A stretch of DNA of 43,090 nucleotides from Buttiauxella izardii. GTDB taxonomy: Bacteria > Pseudomonadota > Gammaproteobacteria > Enterobacterales > Enterobacteriaceae. Shown here piece by piece: positions 17,213 to 26,181 of this stretch (positions are counted from its first letter, which is position 1; each line of letters starts with the position of its first letter). The position numbers and the translations under genes were made by a program. The stretch covers positions 1-43,090 of the forward strand of contig NZ_QZWH01000037.1 in assembly GCF_003601925.1 (NCBI RefSeq), read 5' to 3'. Below the pieces are notes generated by a model. The model worked only from the letters and a program-made list of their open reading frames with translations, searched no databases and was not told the origin of the DNA.

Positions 17213-17241
17213 ATAGTAACGTCACGTTCAAAAAGAGTCAA
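17213..17241 (-). promoter_or_regulatory. sigma-70 promoter of tRNA-Asn copy 3
   Basis: On the minus strand -35 TTGACT (17241-17236) and -10 TACTAT (17218-17213) are separated by 17 bases. The discriminator is less GC-rich than in copies 1 and 2. Confidence 0.82.
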
Positions 17242-17294
17242 CGACAAAAATAACGCGTTGATTCAAATGATTAAATTAAATCCAGATTGTCGAA

Positions 17295-18092
17295 TTAATG
17301 CACCGTATTTCCATTGGATGCCGCTGTGTTTTCACTCTCACGCAAGCGTAACAATGGATTTTGCTCATAAAACTGGCAAAACCGTTGATAAAGTGAAGGG
17401 AAGCGCGGTGCGAATAGCTCGGGAGCACTGAAAAAATACTCAGATAACACGGCAAAACACTCCGCCGGTTCAGAAGCAGCGTAGGCATCAATGCTGGCAG
17501 CGTTTTCGCCGACCATATCAATTTCGTCCTGAATGTTGCTCATTGCCGCATGCAGATCGTGTTCCCAGCCTGCGACTTCACGTAGCGCAATCAACGGAAT
17601 GCCGCTGGCGCGGTCGCCATTACGCATATCCAGTTTATGCGCCACTTCATGGAACACCAGATTAAACCCGGAGGCGTCAAAAGAGTCCTGCACATCCAGC
17701 CAGTTCAGGATAATCGGGCCTTGTTGCCAACTTTGCCCGGATTGCACAACGCGTTGGTTATGCACCAGGCCAATGTCATCTTCCCATTCATCGTCCACCA
17801 CAAATGGGGCAGGGTAGAGGAGGATTTCGTGAAAACCGTCCAGCCACTCGAGGCCTAATTCAAGAACAGGCAGGCAAAACAGCAACGCGATACGCGCACT
17901 TTTCAGCTCATCAAGTTCAAAGCCCTGTAGGGGCACCAGACGTTTTTGCTGTAAAAAACGATCGGCAAGACGAACCAGCTTTTCTTGTTCGGCTGGGGTG
18001 AGCGTTGCCAGAACTGGAATGGCTAAAGCCTGCTCCCACGGCAACGCCGTGACAGCGGATGAATCACTAGATTTCCAGGGCCACTTAATCAT
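17295..18092 (-). CDS. mtfA: MtfA peptidase, Mlc-titrating factor
   Basis: Cytosolic zinc metallopeptidase of 265 residues, the E. coli length. MtfA binds the glucose repressor Mlc and so influences ptsG expression; it also has aminopeptidase activity. The zinc motif HEVAH is at residues 148-152 ([18 protein letters not shown]), with the downstream third-ligand region [14 protein letters not shown]. The start at 18092 (MIKWPWK) matches E. coli; a TTG-type start at 18113 would add seven residues without support. It stands alone, 100 bases from tRNA-Asn copy 3. Confidence 0.95.
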   Translation of the reverse strand: MIKWPWKSSDSSAVTALPWEQALAIPVLATLTPAEQEKLVRLADRFLQQKRLVPLQGFELDELKSARIALLFCLPVLELGLEWLDGFHEILLYPAPFVVDDEWEDDIGLVHNQRVVQSGQSWQQGPIILNWLDVQDSFDASGFNLVFHEVAHKLDMRNGDRASGIPLIALREVAGWEHDLHAAMSNIQDEIDMVGENAASIDAYAASEPAECFAVLSEYFFSAPELFAPRFPSLYQRFCQFYEQNPLLRLRESENTAASNGNTVH

Positions 18093-18377
18093 GTTACTCG
18101 CTCGCAAAGTCATCTCTTGAACGGAAAACTACTATACCGTGACTGTGAAAAAGCCGCATTAATGCGACACAAGGCAGCGACCAGAACAGGACCGCCTGAG
18201 AACGCGATTAGCACGCCTTCTCCATGACATTATTCAACCACTTACCGCTTTTTCATTCAACGACGGGAGTCACAGGTTGGGCGCGTGAAGCGTAAATTAT
18301 TTCTGTTGGGAATGATTTGAAGGGAAATATAGTTATTAGTGATGGGAAAAATGAGTTTTTGTGTGAGTCAGAAACAA
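18093..18377. other. intergenic region between mtfA and porin gene
   Basis: About 285 bases without a credible gene. The left part must hold the mtfA promoter. No RNA gene, repeat or strong palindrome was seen apart from the porin terminator at its right end. Confidence 0.5.
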
Positions 18378-18398
18378 CAAAGCCCGCTTGCGCGGGCC
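18378..18398 (-). terminator. intrinsic terminator of the porin gene
   Basis: The stem GCCCGC (18382-18387) pairs with GCGGGC (18392-18397) across a TTGC loop; the CAACAA on its left reads TTGTTG on the minus strand. It lies 30 bases after the porin stop codon. Confidence 0.75.
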
Positions 18399-18426
18399 AT
18401 GAATTAACAAGCAACCATTTTCGAGA

Positions 18427-19572
18427 TTAGAACTGGTAGATCATGCCAATGCCAACAACGTCATCGGTAGAGATACCCGCTGAGGTGTAGAAGTCATCAT
18501 CACCATCCAGCAGGTTGATTTTGTAATCAACATAGGTGGAGAAGTTTTTGTTGAAGTAGTAGTTCGCACCAACAGAAACGTATTTAACCAGGTCTTTATC
18601 ATCCCAGTCGCTGCTGTTAGAAACATCAGCCATCAAATCCTTACCTTTAGATTGCAGGTAAGAAATTTCTGGCCGCAGGCCGAAGTCGAACTGGTATTGC
18701 GCAGTCACTTCAAAGTTCTGGGTTTTATTAGCAATACCAAAATCGCCGAATGGAGTCATGTTGCGGGTTTCAGCATACATCGCCGCCACATAAATATCGT
18801 TGGTGTCATACTTCATACCGAAAGTCCACACATCGGCCTTTTCACCGCCAGCGAGAGTAGTTGATTCTTGCTCGTTTGTACGGTCAGAAGAGGCGTATGC
18901 AGCACCAGCACTGAAGCCCATGCCGAAATCATAAACGGTAGAAAGACCCCAGCCATCGCCATTCTGGAAACGAACGTCACGACCATTGTTGGTGCCTTCT
19001 TGATCTTCATTGGCGTTAGAACCTTCGTTAGCGCCCTGATACTGAACAGCAAAGCTCAAGCCATCAACCTGACCGAAGAAGTCGTTGTTACGATAAGTGG
19101 CAACACCGTTCGCACGCCCCGTCATGAAGTTATCGGTCCAGGTGTAGGAGTCGCCACCGAACACTGGCAGCATATCTGTCCAGGCTTCAATGTCGTAAAC
19201 CACGCCGTAGTTACGGCCATAATCAAATGAACCGTAGTCGCCGTATTTCAAGCCAGCGAAAGCCAGACGCGTAAACGCTGAATTTGCGCTACTGGATGAT
19301 TTTGAGCTGTCTTCGATGTTGTTGGCCATCATTTTGTATTCCCACTGACCATAACCTGTCAGTTCGGAATTAATCTGGGTTTCGCCTTTAAAGCCAATCT
19401 GAGTGTAAGTCGCGTCACCATCATCCCCTACGTTGTCAGAGAAAGTATGACGAGCATCGACCTTGCCGTACAAATCGACTTTATTACCGTCTTTGTTATA
19501 AATTTCTGCTGCGTTTGCCGCGCCGATAACCAATAAAGCTGGGATCACTAATGCCAGTGCTGTTCTTTTCAT
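18427..19572 (-). CDS. OmpC/OmpF-class trimeric porin (OmpS1/YedS-like)
   Basis: Outer-membrane general porin of 381 residues: signal peptide [21 protein letters not shown], mature start [17 protein letters not shown], 16-strand barrel, and the terminal Phe of GIGMIYQF that BamA recognises. The position next to drpB matches that of quiescent porins such as yedS in E. coli. The constriction loop L3 reads [18 protein letters not shown], while OmpF, OmpC and PhoE carry PEFGGD; the acidic eyelet residue (Glu117 in OmpF) is therefore Val. This should alter pore charge and selectivity. SD TAAAGGAATAG precedes the ATG. Upstream DNA is AT-rich and contains GTTACATGTTT and CTGAAACACTTTG on the minus strand, which resemble OmpR half-sites. 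Confidence 0.93.
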   Translation of the reverse strand: MKRTALALVIPALLVIGAANAAEIYNKDGNKVDLYGKVDARHTFSDNVGDDGDATYTQIGFKGETQINSELTGYGQWEYKMMANNIEDSSKSSSSANSAFTRLAFAGLKYGDYGSFDYGRNYGVVYDIEAWTDMLPVFGGDSYTWTDNFMTGRANGVATYRNNDFFGQVDGLSFAVQYQGANEGSNANEDQEGTNNGRDVRFQNGDGWGLSTVYDFGMGFSAGAAYASSDRTNEQESTTLAGGEKADVWTFGMKYDTNDIYVAAMYAETRNMTPFGDFGIANKTQNFEVTAQYQFDFGLRPEISYLQSKGKDLMADVSNSSDWDDKDLVKYVSVGANYYFNKNFSTYVDYKINLLDGDDDFYTSAGISTDDVVGIGMIYQF

Positions 19573-20140
19573 TTATCTATTCCTTTAAATCATAATTATT
19601 ATGAGTGATGGGTTATTTAATGCCCTCAATAACCGCAATAATCTTATTACAGGTAGTTCAATTTATTTATAATTAAACATGTAACTGTGTTATTTGAAAT
19701 AAGACAAAGTGTTTCAGTGTGATCTGATATTATGTGATTGATTTTTATATATAAAAATTATTTTTAAGACGTTTCTGATGCTTTGCGTGTATGTGTTAAC
19801 TTAAAAGAATACAAATATGTAATTTATTTAATGACGGGGCTTTGTTTCTATTTGCAGTTTATTTTATCTGTCATTTTGATTTGGTGTTTTATATTTAAGT
19901 GACACTATATAGTTTATTTACTGAATATTAAATTTTCAATTAACAAAAAAGGAGAGTAATTCCAGATGTATCGTTTTTGTTAACTTCATGATAATCAACA
20001 TTATATGTTACATTTTTTAAGAGGAATCTTAATTAAAAAGGAGAGGGTTGGGCTGTCAGAAAGCGTGAAAAATGTGATAAAAATCACGGTCAGGAGATGG
20101 GGTTCCATCACAGTACAAAAGCTAAACAATTGGGAGAGTT
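19573..20140. other. AT-rich regulatory region between porin and drpB
   Basis: About 570 bases, very AT-rich, divergent between the porin (minus) and drpB (plus). It contains OmpR-like half-sites for the porin (about 19680-19730), a CRP-like site (20073-20088), and two copies of AAAAAGGAGAG (19946-19956 and 20036-20046). Each copy is followed by a very short frame: ATG at 19966 with five codons, TTG at 20049 with six. A longer frame from 20005 to 20460 has no plausible protein character and overlaps drpB. In E. coli the sRNA gene rseX lies in this neighbourhood, but I could not recognise it here. Confidence 0.5.
20073..20088. promoter_or_regulatory. CRP-like site upstream of drpB
   Basis: TGTGATAAAAATCACG fits the CRP consensus TGTGA-N6-TCACA at nine of ten positions. 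It lies 53 bases before the drpB ATG. Confidence 0.45.
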
Positions 20141-20389
20141 ATGTCAGAGGTTATGGATGCGAAACCGACCCGTACGCCGGGCGGAAAGTTGGCACTGTGG
20201 TTGTTCTATGGATTTTGCCTGTACACGGTTTGGTCAGTATTGAAGTATTTCTGGGTGATCAGCAATGTCACCGACGGCGATATGGGCTCGCTGGGTGGAA
20301 AACTGCTTGGTGCATTAATGGGGCTTTTGGTTCTGGGTTCCGTCGCTGCATTGTTAGGCGGGCTAGCCTGGTATACGCGGGCCCGGTAG
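20141..20389 (+). CDS. drpB: small cell-division membrane protein DrpB (YedR)
   Basis: Short inner-membrane protein of 82 residues with two hydrophobic segments: about 17-40 (LALWLFYGFCLYTVWSVLKYFWV) and about 53-77 (KLLGALMGLLVLGSVAALLGGL). Position next to yedJ and the porin corresponds to E. coli drpB (formerly yedR), whose product localises to the septal ring and suppresses some division defects. ATG 20141 follows TTGGGAGAG. The assignment rests on synteny and topology. Confidence 0.78.
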   Translation: MSEVMDAKPTRTPGGKLALWLFYGFCLYTVWSVLKYFWVISNVTDGDMGSLGGKLLGALMGLLVLGSVAALLGGLAWYTRAR

Positions 20390-20493
20390 TTAAAATCGTG
20401 CCAACGTGGGTTGTTATCGGGACTGAACTTGCTAATTTTGTGATCCTGTACTCATATTAAGTACCGGGTCCAGCTACGAAGTAAGGAGTACGT

Positions 20494-21198
20494 ATGCCGA
20501 TAGCCCACTGGCAAGCGCGTTTTGAAGAGTATTTGCAACATAACTGGTTGCAGGACGATAAAGCCCATGATGTGGCTCATTTTCGTCGTGTGTGGAAAAC
20601 CTCTCAACACATCCTGGAAACAACAGAAGCAGATCGATTAGTCGTATTAACCGCCTGCTATTTCCATGACATCGTTAATTTGCCGAAGAACCACCCGGAG
20701 CGGCACCTTGCTTCTACCCAGGCCGCGCAAGAGACATTGCGTATTCTGGATAGTCATTTCCCTGATTTTCCTCACTCATTATATGATGCCGTCGCTCATG
20801 CGGTGCGTGCGCATAGTTTCAGCGCCGGAATTGCTCCTCAAACCCTCGAAGCGAAAATCGTGCAGGACGCAGATCGCCTTGAGTCGTTAGGGGCTATTGG
20901 CCTGGCGCGCGTTTTCTATACTTCTGGCGCACTGGGGCGACCGCTGTTTGATAGCGAAGATCCGCTGGCTCATGGGCGTGAACTCGACGACGCCACTTAT
21001 GCACTCGATCATTTCCAGAAAAAACTCCTGAAACTGCCAGATACCATGCAAACAGAAGCGGGGCGTGTGTTGGCTCGTTATAACGCAGATTTTTTAGTGA
21101 ACTACATGGCGAAGTTGTGTGCTGAACTGAAAGGTGATTACTGCGGTATGGAACAGGAAGTCATCCAACAATTTTCGTCTAAGAAAACTTCTTCTTAA
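20494..21198 (+). CDS. yedJ: HD-domain phosphohydrolase YedJ
   Basis: Cytosolic HD-superfamily protein of 234 residues (E. coli about 231). Metal-binding motifs appear in order: His in [11 protein letters not shown] (near residue 28), HD in [15 protein letters not shown] (near 70), His in [10 protein letters not shown], and Asp in [18 protein letters not shown]. Such enzymes are nucleotide or phosphate-ester hydrolases; the natural substrate is unknown. ATG 20494 follows AAGGAGTACGT. A perfect 9-bp hairpin lies 11 bases after its stop and dcm begins 95 bases downstream, as in E. coli. Confidence 0.93.
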   Translation: MPIAHWQARFEEYLQHNWLQDDKAHDVAHFRRVWKTSQHILETTEADRLVVLTACYFHDIVNLPKNHPERHLASTQAAQETLRILDSHFPDFPHSLYDAVAHAVRAHSFSAGIAPQTLEAKIVQDADRLESLGAIGLARVFYTSGALGRPLFDSEDPLAHGRELDDATYALDHFQKKLLKLPDTMQTEAGRVLARYNADFLVNYMAKLCAELKGDYCGMEQEVIQQFSSKKTSS

Positions 21199-21209
21199 AG
21201 ATAAAGGGA

Positions 21210-21230
21210 TGCCCGCAACGCTTGCGGGCA
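21210..21230 (+). terminator. hairpin after yedJ
   Basis: TGCCCGCAA (21210-21218) pairs perfectly with TTGCGGGCA (21222-21230) across a three-base loop. No T-run follows, so it may stabilise the 3' end or be a weak terminator. Confidence 0.45.
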
Positions 21231-21293
21231 GAACGCATTCTATCTGGGTCAAATCAGTGATAGAGTGACACTCTCTTTTCCCGAAAATGGTTC

Positions 21294-22706
21294 ATGATGA
21301 ACGACTTCGACGCGATTGCCGAACAACTCTCACAACAATCTCTGCGCCAGCAACAACTGCAACTAGAAGAAGACTCTGCGTTAGTGTCCCGCATTCTGGA
21401 AATCTATGACCAAAAAACCGTGGCGCATCATTTGCGTCAGGTTAGCGGTGACTGGACGCGTGAATCACTCAACCGTTGGGTTAACCGCAAATCATCCCCG
21501 CGCACGCTGACAGCAGCTGAAAATGAAATGCTGCAAAATATGCTGCCGCCACCGCCTGCGCACCACGGGAAATACGCATTCAAATTCGTTGATTTATTTG
21601 CCGGAATTGGCGGCATTCGTAGCGGGTTTGAAGCGATTGGTGGGCAATGTGTGTTTACCAGCGAGTGGAACAAACACGCGGTGCGCACCTATAAAGCCAA
21701 CTGGTATTGCAACCCGGAAAGCCATCAGTTCAACCAGGATATCCGGGATGTCACGCTCAGCCATCGTGACGACGTGAGTGATGAAGAGGCGACGGCGAAT
21801 ATTCAGTCTGTTATGCCGGATCATGATGTCCTGCTGGCGGGTTTCCCGTGCCAGCCATTTTCCCTGGCGGGTGTATCAAAGAAAAATGCTTTAGGCCGCG
21901 CGCATGGTTTTGCCTGCGAAACACAAGGCACGCTGTTTTTCGATGTTGCTCGCATTATTGATGCAAAACGCCCGGCCATTTTTGTGCTGGAAAACGTGAA
22001 GAATTTAAAGAGCCACGACAAAGGCAACACCTTCCGCATCATCATGGAAACGCTGGACAGCCTGGGTTATGAAGTCGCGGATGCCGCCATTATGGGCGCG
22101 GGCGACCCAAAAATTATCGACGGTAAAAACTTCCTGCCGCAGCACCGCGAACGCATCGTGCTGGTGGGGTTCCGCCGTGACCTGAATCTGCATAAAGATT
22201 TCACCCTCACTCAGCTTAGCGAACTGTATCCGCAACGCCGCCCGACATTTGGCGAATTGCTGGAGCCGACGGTGGATGCGAAATACATTCTGACGCCAAC
22301 GCTCTGGAAATACCTTTATAACTACGCCAAAAAACACCAGGCGAAAGGGAATGGTTTTGGCTACGGTCTGGTTGATCCTAAAAATCCGGCCAGTGTCGCT
22401 CGCACATTATCGGCACGCTATTACAAAGACGGCGCTGAAATTCTCATCGATCGCGGTTGGGATAAATCACTCGGTGAGGAAGACTTTGATCATGCCGATA
22501 ACCAGATGCGTCGCCCGCGCCGTTTAACGCCACGCGAATGCGCACGCTTAATGGGTTTTGAAGCGGTGCAGGGGAATTCTTTCCGTATTCCAGTTTCCGA
22601 TACGCAGGCTTATCGGCAGTTTGGTAATTCGGTGGTGGTGCCGGCATTTGCAGCGGTGGCCAAATTACTGGAGCCGAGAATTAAACTCGCCGCTAAAAAG
22701 CGTTAA
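21294..22706 (+). CDS. dcm: DNA cytosine methyltransferase Dcm
   Basis: C5-cytosine methyltransferase that modifies the inner C of CCWGG. The product has 470 residues. Motif I is [19 protein letters not shown], motif IV with the catalytic Cys is [17 protein letters not shown] (Cys near 186), motif VI is VLENVKNL, motif VIII is [15 protein letters not shown], and motifs IX-X are [15 protein letters not shown] and [12 protein letters not shown] second ATG at 21297 is an equally possible start. The C-terminus stops at IKLAAKKR. It lacks the short tail of E. coli Dcm that is encoded by the overlap with vsr; here vsr begins about 875 bases further on. A strong bidirectional hairpin follows. Confidence 0.97.
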   Translation: MMNDFDAIAEQLSQQSLRQQQLQLEEDSALVSRILEIYDQKTVAHHLRQVSGDWTRESLNRWVNRKSSPRTLTAAENEMLQNMLPPPPAHHGKYAFKFVDLFAGIGGIRSGFEAIGGQCVFTSEWNKHAVRTYKANWYCNPESHQFNQDIRDVTLSHRDDVSDEEATANIQSVMPDHDVLLAGFPCQPFSLAGVSKKNALGRAHGFACETQGTLFFDVARIIDAKRPAIFVLENVKNLKSHDKGNTFRIIMETLDSLGYEVADAAIMGAGDPKIIDGKNFLPQHRERIVLVGFRRDLNLHKDFTLTQLSELYPQRRPTFGELLEPTVDAKYILTPTLWKYLYNYAKKHQAKGNGFGYGLVDPKNPASVARTLSARYYKDGAEILIDRGWDKSLGEEDFDHADNQMRRPRRLTPRECARLMGFEAVQGNSFRIPVSDTQAYRQFGNSVVVPAFAAVAKLLEPRIKLAAKKR

Positions 22707-22722
22707 CACATTCTCTGAGTAA

Positions 22723-22763
22723 TTAATGGGGCGGGTAGCGATAATGCCTACCCGACCCATTAA
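22723..22763. terminator. bidirectional hairpin between dcm and convergent gene
   Basis: Fifteen of sixteen bases pair between 22723-22738 (TTAATGGGGCGGGTAG) and 22748-22763 (CTACCCGACCCATTAA) around a nine-base loop. It lies 16 bases after dcm and 2 bases before the end of the gene on the minus strand, so it can end both transcripts. Confidence 0.75.
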
Positions 22764-22765
22764 AC

Positions 22766-23284
22766 TCAATTTCCGCGTTTTAAACTCTTTTTCTCAATGC
22801 TGATGCCATAACGCGCAGTCAAAATACCGGTCTGAAATTCCATCGTTTTAATTTGCGCGTAAGCGTCTTCATCGTCTTTCGCGTCCATGTCCAATAATTG
22901 TGCACTTAGTGCTTTCACTAACTGGTCGCTATTACCTTTGCGCTCATAGTCCGCACCTTCCAGGCAGGAGATGGTGCCCAGTCGATCAAATAGCTGCAAA
23001 TCTTCAGACAGAAAGGCCGTTTCGGTGACTTTCGTTCCGGTCATATGTGACCAATGGCGGAGGATTTCGCCCCGGAACTGCTTCGGCGCAAGGGTTCTAC
23101 AACTCTCAACCACGTCAGAACCGAGACTGGAGGTCTGCAAAGCCGTCACAGATTCGCCCTTTGAAACCGCTTTCCAGCTCGAGACGTAATCCTGGGTGAT
23201 ATTATTTTCAGCTTTTACGGCGTAACTATTGAATATTCCACTCAGCAGTAATGCTGGAATAAATAACGTTTGATATTTTTTCAT
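22766..23284 (-). CDS. secreted protein of unknown function between dcm and vsr
   Basis: A 172-residue protein that I do not recognise. It has a signal peptide (MKKYQTLFIPALLLSGIFNSYAVKA, cut near 25) and a mostly helical, soluble mature part with two cysteines (SCRTLAPKQF and ISCLEGAD, about 44 residues apart) that could form one disulfide. No lipobox or membrane helix is present, so a periplasmic location is likely. The gene sits between dcm and vsr on the opposite strand, at a point where E. coli has no DNA because the two genes overlap. Its upstream DNA is AT-rich. An inserted accessory gene is the simplest reading. Confidence 0.8.
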   Translation of the reverse strand: MKKYQTLFIPALLLSGIFNSYAVKAENNITQDYVSSWKAVSKGESVTALQTSSLGSDVVESCRTLAPKQFRGEILRHWSHMTGTKVTETAFLSEDLQLFDRLGTISCLEGADYERKGNSDQLVKALSAQLLDMDAKDDEDAYAQIKTMEFQTGILTARYGISIEKKSLKRGN

Positions 23285-23581
23285 TTTTTTTCTTAAACAG
23301 GCATCAATGGTGAAGGTGTTTTTACATGTTCACAAATTAATATCATTGATGTTAACAATTGAAATTTATCTGCTGCATAATAAGACTTTCTGAATATAGA
23401 GTGCCATTTTACATTCGCTGAGAAAAGTTGAAATTATTTTAGCGGCCAATGCGCAATGGCTAGCTAATAAGGCATTGCTAGTTGATACAGCATGTTAGAT
23501 GAAACTGGTGTTTTGACTAATAGCCAAAAAAATACATAATTAGTTTTCCTGCGGCTGATCGATATTATTTGGATGGAACTT

Positions 23582-24082
23582 ATGGTCGATGTACACAGTA
23601 AGGCGGTTCGCAGCAAAAATATGCGGGCGATTGCGACGCGTGACACGGCTATTGAAAAACGCCTCTCAGGATTATTAACCGAGTGCGGATTTGCTTTTCG
23701 CGTTCAGGATGCGACCCTTGCAGGCCGCCCCGATTTTGTCATTGATGAACAGCGCTGCGTTATCTTTGCGCACGGCTGTTTCTGGCATCACCATCACTGC
23801 TATTTATTCAAAGTTCCCGCGACACGAACCGAGTTCTGGCTCGAGAAAATCGGCAAAAATGTGCAGCGCGACCAGCGCGATATTCAGCGTTTATTAAGCG
23901 AAGGCTGGCGAGTATTGCTGGTCTGGGAATGCGCATTGCGCGGGCGTGAAAAACTCAGTGATAACGCCTTGAGCGAGCGGTTAGAAGAATGGGTTTTCAG
24001 CGGCGGAAACTATGCTCAGATTGATACTCAAGGGATACATGCGATAAACGAAAACGGGTGGCAAACGCCACCCGAAAGTTGA
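23582..24082 (+). CDS. vsr: very short patch repair endonuclease Vsr
   Basis: Strand-specific endonuclease of 166 residues that nicks 5' of T in T:G mismatches left by deamination of Dcm-methylated cytosine. Landmarks are SKNMRAIATRDTAIEKRL, the catalytic Asp of GRPDFVIDEQRCVIF, the zinc/DNA-binding HGCFWHHHHCYLFKVPATRTEFWLEK and WECALRGREKL. The start at 23582 (MVDVHSKA) aligns with E. coli MADVH; another ATG at 23573 adds three residues. The C-terminus has about 10 residues beyond E. coli (NENGWQTPPES). The gene is no longer joined to dcm, so it needs its own promoter in 23285-23580. Its stop codon directly abuts the yedA stop. Confidence 0.95.
   Translation: MVDVHSKAVRSKNMRAIATRDTAIEKRLSGLLTECGFAFRVQDATLAGRPDFVIDEQRCVIFAHGCFWHHHHCYLFKVPATRTEFWLEKIGKNVQRDQRDIQRLLSEGWRVLLVWECALRGREKLSDNALSERLEEWVFSGGNYAQIDTQGIHAINENGWQTPPES
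24055..24074 (-). terminator. yedA terminator inside the vsr 3' end
   Basis: CGGGTGGC (24055-24062) pairs perfectly with GCCACCCG (24067-24074) across AAAC. On the minus strand the stem is followed by TTTTCGTTT, a T-rich tract, so it can end yedA transcription although it lies inside vsr codons. Confidence 0.6.
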
Positions 24083-25000
24083 TTATTTCTCAACCTCACA
24101 CACGGTCACTACCGGCTTTGGGGGAAGCAGATATTTCCCCAGCGTCACCAGCACCACGGCAAAGATAATCACGCCGAGCGCCAGCCATTCCACTGGCGAT
24201 AAACTCTCTCCGGCAAATCCGGTTCCCAGTAAAACCGCCACCACCGGGTTAACGTAGGCGTAGCTGGTGGCTACCGCTGGCGCGACGTTGCGAATCAGGT
24301 ACATATACGCGCTAATGGCAATAATCGAGCCGAATAATGAAAGATACGCCACCGCCATAAAGCCCGCAGGAGTTGGCATGGCGGTTAAACGCTCGCCGGT
24401 TAGCGCAGACGCGGCCAGCAGCACAATACCCGCCGCCAGCATTTCTACGGCACCCGCCATCAAACCGGTCGGCAATTCAATGCGCGAACCGTAAACCGAA
24501 CCAAACGCCCAGCTTAGCGAACCAATCAGAATTAACAGCGCGCCCCATGGATTGCCGCTCAGGTTCCCGCCACTGTTGAGCAGCACGATGCCGCCGAGGC
24601 CAATGGCGATACCTAACCATTCCAGTTTACGGGTTTGAATGCCGAACAAACGGCTGAAGCACAATGTGAAAAGGGGAACGGTGGCGACCATCACCGCTGC
24701 AATGCCGGACGGCACATGTTGGTGTTCTGCGACAGTCACAAAACCGTTGCCGACTGCCAGCAACAACACGCCGATCAATGCGGCATTCAGCATCGGGCGC
24801 ATCGCGGGTAATTTATGTCCGCGTAATAACAAAACGCTCATCAACAACACACCGGCGACCATAAATCGCACACCAGCCATCATAAATGGCGGCCAGCTTT
24901 TCACGCCGATGGCGATGGCAAAATAAGTAGAACCCCAGATGATATATAACGCAAAAAGTGCAGCAACCAGCGGCAACAATTGACCCGAACGAACGCGCAT
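24083..25000 (-). CDS. yedA: EamA-family inner-membrane transporter YedA
   Basis: Drug/metabolite transporter superfamily protein of 305 residues (E. coli 306) with ten predicted helices formed by two EamA repeats. Conserved segments include LYIIWGSTYFAIAIGV, PPFMMAGVRFMVAG, AVGNGFVTVAEHQHVPSGIA, WAFGSVYGSRIELPTGLMAG and ATSYAYVNPVVAVLLGT. The transported substrate is not established; homologues export amino acids or other small metabolites. Its stop codon is adjacent to that of convergent vsr with no bases between. It is divergent from yedI. Confidence 0.94.
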   Translation of the reverse strand: MRVRSGQLLPLVAALFALYIIWGSTYFAIAIGVKSWPPFMMAGVRFMVAGVLLMSVLLLRGHKLPAMRPMLNAALIGVLLLAVGNGFVTVAEHQHVPSGIAAVMVATVPLFTLCFSRLFGIQTRKLEWLGIAIGLGGIVLLNSGGNLSGNPWGALLILIGSLSWAFGSVYGSRIELPTGLMAGAVEMLAAGIVLLAASALTGERLTAMPTPAGFMAVAYLSLFGSIIAISAYMYLIRNVAPAVATSYAYVNPVVAVLLGTGFAGESLSPVEWLALGVIIFAVVLVTLGKYLLPPKPVVTVCEVEK

Positions 25001-25175
25001 ACTTCCTCACGACAAATTAGCGATAAGACTAATAGTTAACGTCAAAAGTATCTTTCTTGCGAGGTTTTTACTTGTTTAAAAAATGTTAATTTTTGTTGAC
25101 ACGCGACTTCGTTTTTCCACAACTGACTTTTGTTCCATACTGTTAGGCAGACAAACAAAAAAGGATGTTCATTAA

Positions 25176-26090
25176 ATGGCTGGAAGTAGCTTATTAACGT
25201 TGCTGGATGATATCGCGACTTTACTTGACGATATTTCGATGATGGGGAAACTGGCGGCCAAGAAAACCGCCGGGGTGTTGGGGGATGATTTATCGCTAAA
25301 CGCGCAACAAGTTTCAGGTGTGAGGGCCAACCGGGAGCTTCCCGTGGTCTGGCAAGTCGCCAAAGGATCGTTCCTTAATAAACTGATCCTCGTGCCGCTG
25401 GCCCTGATTATCAGCGCGTTCGCACCGTGGGCTATCACGCCTTTATTGATGATTGGTGGTGCGTTCCTTTGCTATGAAGGCGTTGAAAAAGTCATGCATA
25501 GCCTGCATGCGCGTAAACACAAAGAAACCCCGGAAGAACGCCAACAGCGGCTGGATGACATCGCGGCTCAGGATCCGAAGGTTTATGAAAAGGACAAAGT
25601 CAAAGGGGCGATTCGTACCGACTTTATTCTTTCAGCGGAAATCATTGCCATCACCTTGGGTATCGTGGCCGACGCGCCGCTGCTTAACCAGGTGCTGGTG
25701 TTGTCCGGCATTGCGATTGTGGTCACCGTCGGCGTGTATGGCATCGTGGGGATTATCGTCAAACTCGACGACCTGGGTTTCTGGCTGGTGGAGAAAACCT
25801 CTGTAATCGCTCGTGGGATTGGCAAAGGGTTATTAGTGCTCGCGCCGTGGCTGATGAAGTTCCTGTCCGTGGTGGGCACGCTGGCGATGTTCTTAGTGGG
25901 CGGCGGCATTCTGGTTCACGGTGTTCCGCTACTGCATCACGCCATTGAAAACTGGACCCAGAAAATGGGCGGTGTGGTGCATTTACTGGGGCCAACCGTT
26001 GCTAACCTGGTGATTGGTTTTATCATCGGCGCGATTGTGCTGGCAGTGGTAAATGGTATTGGTCGTCTGCGCGGCAGCACAGTTCACTAA
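25176..26090 (+). CDS. yedI: DUF808 inner-membrane protein YedI
   Basis: Polytopic inner-membrane protein of 304 residues (E. coli 305) of the DUF808 family, function unknown. The N-terminus [20 protein letters not shown] and [20 protein letters not shown] are nearly unchanged from E. coli. Hydrophobic segments lie at about 70-110, 150-195 and 215-300. GGATG before the ATG at 25176 is a weak ribosome site (AAAAAGGATGTTCATTAA). It lies between divergent yedA and co-directional yodC. Confidence 0.94.
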   Translation: MAGSSLLTLLDDIATLLDDISMMGKLAAKKTAGVLGDDLSLNAQQVSGVRANRELPVVWQVAKGSFLNKLILVPLALIISAFAPWAITPLLMIGGAFLCYEGVEKVMHSLHARKHKETPEERQQRLDDIAAQDPKVYEKDKVKGAIRTDFILSAEIIAITLGIVADAPLLNQVLVLSGIAIVVTVGVYGIVGIIVKLDDLGFWLVEKTSVIARGIGKGLLVLAPWLMKFLSVVGTLAMFLVGGGILVHGVPLLHHAIENWTQKMGGVVHLLGPTVANLVIGFIIGAIVLAVVNGIGRLRGSTVH

Positions 26091-26181
26091 CAATTTGCGT
26101 AAATTTGCCCGTTTAGCCAGGCAAAACCCCAGGTCATTGTCTATAACTGTAGAAGTTTTCACCCTGATACAGGAGGCGGTT

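Noticed and set aside
20005..20460. Plus-strand frame of 151 codons over drpB
   Set aside because: It overlaps drpB in another frame, has a mixed composition without domain character, and drpB has synteny, a ribosome site and two membrane helices in its favour.
23285..23581. Possible RNA gene or remnant in the AT-rich gap before vsr
   Set aside because: Only a short imperfect GCAATG/CATTGC dyad was seen, with no terminator or conserved motif; treated as promoter DNA for the two flanking genes.
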